Source: Saururus chinensis
Taxonomy: Eukaryota; Streptophyta; Magnoliopsida; Piperales; Saururaceae
Length of the DNA: 64,000 nt
Direction: 5' to 3'
Assembly (NCBI GenBank): GCA_035235625.1
Contig: CP141150.1
Location: 26,490,756-26,554,755, forward strand
In this document: piece after piece, positions 60,944 to 64,000 of the stretch
Layout of the letters: each line of letters begins with the position of its first letter
Position numbering within the stretch: the stretch's first letter is position 1
Notes under the pieces: generated by a model
The model's input: the letters and a program-made list of their open reading frames with translations, nothing else
Databases searched by the model: none
What the model was told of the DNA's origin: nothing
Translations under genes and position numbers: made by a program

Positions 60944-61196
60944 CTGATGTCAAATAACCATCGACATTTTGTCATATTTTGTGGCAGCTGGAAGTCGACA
61001 TCCTTGCCCATTTTCCTCGTCTTTAACCTTGAGGATGAGGTTCATTTCAACAGGAGAGGCATGTTATGAACAATTTATCTTTTGTGTGCTAATTGGTAAA
61101 GCTTAGTAGTAGCAGTAGCTTATGATTAAGACTCACATTTATTTATTTTATTAATTTTGTTAAAAAGGGGTGTTCGATACCTTAAGAACCGGACTC

Positions 61197-61320
61197 AAAA
61201 GGCTAGGGTAACCAGCCTCTTGGAGCACCGTATCTCACCTCCAATCCAAGGAATGACTAATTGTAGGGCAACCGGCATCTTAGAACTCCACATGTCGCTT
61301 CTAATCCAAAGAATACCTAA
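61197..61320 (+). repeat. ~62-bp direct tandem duplication
   Basis: 61197-61260 and 61261-61320 share 'TAGGG(T/C)AACC', 'CATCTTAGAAC' versus 'CCTCTTGGAGC', and 'CTAATCCAAAGAAT' versus 'CCAATCCAAGGAAT'. Confidence 0.7.
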
Positions 61321-61619
61321 TGACTGATATATCGTTATCGCCAGCTTTGGCAATATTTGATATAGTTCCAATTTACACCATATCGGCTGATATATCACTA
61401 ATATTGGCTATTCATTTTTCACTTCGCTCCATGTTTCCCCTCCAGCTGCAGCCCATGGCAGATGTCCGGCTGAGTGCTCTCATTGGGCGACTGGTAATGG
61501 TAAGTACTCCGCCCTGTTCCTCCTTTCCTCTCTTCTTCAATTGTCTGCGGCCACCGGATGTACTTGTCTTCCTTCACCTGGCTAGATCCGTACGGGAAGA
61601 GAAGATGTCAGCAAGGTCT

Positions 61620-61890
61620 GTTCCAGCCAGAAGAAAGAAGAAAACTGCAGAAGGCAGTTGATCAGACTGCCTGCAGCTGTTGGCAGTTATGGAAAGTTCT
61701 TTTCTTTTTAGGGAACAGTTGATACTGGCAGGGATTTGTCCTGATGCTGGTAGGGTATGGAACTGTCGGCAGTTAAGTAAATTTTTTTTTAACTGCCTGC
61801 AGTTCACTGCTTTTAGCAAGCTGCTGGCAGTGAGGATTGCTGCCCCTCATTGGAAGCAGTGATCTGGCAGTGACGGATTCACTGCTGGCA
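61620..61890. repeat. Cluster of CTGGCAGT / CTGCAG words
   Basis: At least ten copies of GGCAGT, ACTGCC or CTGCAG in both orientations within 270 bases; non-coding and unexplained. Confidence 0.55.
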
Positions 61891-62152
61891 GCTAAGATCA
61901 CCTACCAATAGTTGTTCTGGTACTGGCAGTTTTATTCAAATTTATTTTTTAGAACTTATGCCTCTAGTTATAAAAATATTTATTTCATGGTTTATGCTTG
62001 TTTGAGATTAATATTAGTGCTTCTTGTTGTTAACATGCTCAAAGATTATGTGAGCACAAGTGTAAATGCTTTTGTTATACTGATATTAGTACTTATAGAT
62101 GTTTACATATATTTAGATAGTAAAAATACATGTTAAATGACTATTTTTATCA

Positions 62153-62466
62153 CCAATATTATTTTAAACGATATCTTTGATATTTCATATCTTTGGCCGA
62201 CCAATATCTATGATATTCGACACAACAATATTTTCTCCAGTTCCTCAGCCTTCTACAACGCCCTCATATATCATTCGGACCAGGAATGCAGAGATATAAT
62301 CCCTATTATAAATCAATATTATTTGAAACAATATCTTCGATATTTTATATCTTTGGCCGACCAATATCTTTGATATCTGATACAACAATCTTTTCTTCCA
62401 ATTTCCTTGGCCATGTTCAACGCTCTCATATCATATGACCAGGAAGTCAGGGATATAATCTCCATA
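62153..62466 (+). repeat. ~158-bp direct tandem duplication
   Basis: Two copies (62153-62311, 62312-62466) share 'CTTTGGCCGACCAATATC', 'ATACAACAAT', 'ACCAGGAA' and 'GGGATATAATC'-type blocks. Confidence 0.8.
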
Positions 62467-62569
62467 GGTTGACAACAAAGTGGGGTTTCAAACTCAAGAC
62501 CTCCACTTCTTGAGGCATGATCCTAGTCATCCACCAACACCCTTTTGGTTGGTTAAGATTTATGTTTAT

Positions 62570-62790
62570 TATTTATGATTCTGGCATCAACTTATGACCT
62601 ACAGTGCCCACTATTTGCAAGGGTGGACGTCCTAATTGAGTTAGTAGTGACAAAGTTGTCCAGAATTTTCTTGGCCTTAAAAGAGTAATGTATTTAAAAA
62701 GGTGGCTCCCCTTGAAAAGAGCCAACATCTGCCACTTCACCACCAGTCATCAACCCGCTGTATATGAGAAGTCGGGGTCAGTGGAGGGTG
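62570..62790 (+). mobile_element. Diverged LTR copy (3' side) of the retroelement in intron 8
   Basis: Matches 55740-55990 in the same orientation ('TTTATGATT', 'CAACTTATG', 'CCCCTTGAAAAGAG', 'CAACATC'). With the PBS-bearing copy it brackets about 6.5 kb that includes the acyl-AMP-ligase fragment. Confidence 0.5.
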
Positions 62791-63301
62791 ATGCAGCAAA
62801 TAAATGAAAAACAGGAATGGAGCAGCAGGAACCAAATAGAACAGAGAATCCAAATTGAAAACACAGAAATTGAGGAGAAAGAGTAGTGTTTCTATTGAAT
62901 TTTCTGGAAGAACAGAGAGTTACAAGTATGAATCCACAAGCTAAAGTCCTTCAAATCCATGAAGGGATATACAGGATTGAATCTACAATCCTAGCTCAAA
63001 TCTATGAGCAGAGAAGAAATTTTTGGAAAGAAATTATATTCAAATTCGAAATCTGTTTTTCCTTTCACCTTCCCATTACTTATCCTCCCTGTAACTAATT
63101 GATTCTAACACCCTGTAATTAACTGGTGGTCAGATTACAAAAATACCCTTCCCATTACAAATATCTGAAATGCCTTTTAAAGGCTAAGACACAATTACCC
63201 CACTGATCTTTAACTAGAAAACAATGTGTTATTATGCAGAGAATAACTAAAGAGTCTTTACACTGAGCCAGTTGTGCAGAAGACCAAAGTACCCCTCTAC
63301 A
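62791..63301. other. Probable LTR sequence of the minus-strand gypsy element
   Basis: Lies directly after the pol stop codon on the minus strand, where the 3' LTR is expected; the polypurine-like GGGAGGGAGGGCC (63314-63302) supports this. LTR limits not fixed. Confidence 0.35.
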
Positions 63302-64000
63302 TCAGGCCCTCCCTCCCAAAAGAAGCTCGTCCTCGAGTAAGAAAGCTTGTGCACTAGTAGTCACAAGAGGAATTGGACCAAAATAAGTGAACAGATATGA
63401 GACATTAAATGTCTTGGAAATGATGTAATGAGCAGGGAGGTTGACCACATAAGCATTGTTATTAATGCATTGCAAAATCTGAAATGGACCTACTTTCCGA
63501 GGTGTGAGTTTATTGTGATGAACAGCAAGGAGTCTTTCCTTATGTCGGAACACCATAACATAGTCTCCCACCTGAAACAGTTTTTGCCTTTTCTTCTTTT
63601 CAACTGTAGCTTTGTATTGAGCTGTGGCATCAAGTGAATGTTGTTGGACTGCTTGATGGACTGAAATCAAGTCTTGAACAGTTTTATAAGCTGTGCTTGG
63701 CTCTCCTAATTGCTTTGACAGCTGAACTAAATCCAACAAGATGGAACCCATATAGGATTTCAAAAGATGCCTTGCTAGTGGACTTGTTGGGTGTAGGGTT
63801 AAAGGCAAATTCAGCTTGTGAGAAAATGAAGTCCTATTACTTAGGAGCATCACCCGTGAGGCTTCTCTGCAGGTTTCCCAAAGTTCGGTTGACTCCTTTA
63901 GTTTAGCCATTATTTTGGGGTGGCAAGTGTTGTTGAATTGTAAAGAAGTACCCAACCTCTTCTATATTGACTGCCAAAAGTGACTTAGAAACTTGTCCCA
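63302..64000 (-). pseudogene. Ty3-gypsy polyprotein 3' end (integrase C-terminus), runs off the window
   Basis: On the minus strand the last ~115 residues are in one frame: KKRQKLFQVGDYVMVFRHKE, KLTPRKVGPFQIL, NNAYVVNLP and ISKTFNVSYLFTYFGP. This is the C-terminal SH3-like part of gypsy integrases ('F.vGD.V.v....r....KL.pr..GPf.il......aY.v.LP......vFnVs.L..y'). Upstream (63735-63960) the family pattern (FSQAEFAFN, NGxTKGVNRTLGNL, ASFEILYG) lies in another frame, so there is a frameshift, plus a stop in place of Gln. The protein ends LEDELLLGGRA then stop. The element extends right of the window. Confidence 0.85.

Overview
This is nuclear DNA of a flowering plant. The evidence is a single-exon plant cytosolic sulfotransferase, plant-type introns (GT..AG, AT-rich), plant-only families in fragments (neprosin, GAUT pectin glycosyltransferase, phi-class GST, FAR1-type Mutator transposase), and dense nested plant transposons (Mutator-like, PIF/Harbinger-like, hAT, CACTA, Ty1-copia, Ty3-gypsy). 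The species cannot be told from the sequence. Only two genes look functional: the sulfotransferase (3178-4173, +) and the first eight exons of a TMEM8/PGAP6-like EGF-domain membrane protein (50781-55427, +), which runs into a very large, retrotransposon-filled intron. Most other open reading frames are transposon remnants or broken copies of host genes.

Layout. 1-3177: old dispersed repeat and the sulfotransferase upstream region. 5.2-6.2 kb: probable copia LTR remnant. 6211-9765: PIF/Harbinger-like element bounded by TAA. 10.5-33.2 kb: an unusual nested Mutator-like (MULE) complex. It is bracketed by two inverted copies of a ~290-bp repeat (10521-10813 and 32931-33218). It holds arrays of a 22-nt, almost fully self-complementary repeat (11.67-11.98, 25.92-26.57, 32.46-32.94 kb), a decayed FAR1-type transposase (30.2-32.35 kb, -), a decayed Ulp1/C48 protease gene (12.5-15.6 kb), and intron-bearing broken copies of Rab7, neprosin, CDKF/MHK kinase and importin-9 genes. 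Nested in it is a clear 6.4-kb Pack-MULE (17997-24417) with a perfect 9-bp target duplication, TIRs over 2 kb long, a GAUT fragment in each TIR and a GST exon in the middle.

33.2-50 kb: decayed copia pol (-), CACTA termini, a 1.75-kb foldback (hairpin) element (38658-40402), a GC-rich CACTA-type region, several tandem repeats, and a 303-bp hAT MITE with an 8-bp target duplication (49736-50038). 50.8-55.4 kb: TMEM8-like gene. 55.7-64 kb: LTR retrotransposon remnants (LTR, initiator-Met primer-binding site, gag start), a broken acyl-AMP-ligase exon, several short tandem duplications, and the 3' end of a gypsy pol on the minus strand that leaves the window.

The biological theme is transposon capture of host genes. 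At least seven host gene families appear as exon-intron fragments, most of them inside or next to Mutator-type ends. The captured pieces carry stops and frameshifts, so they are more likely sources of chimeric or small RNAs than of proteins.
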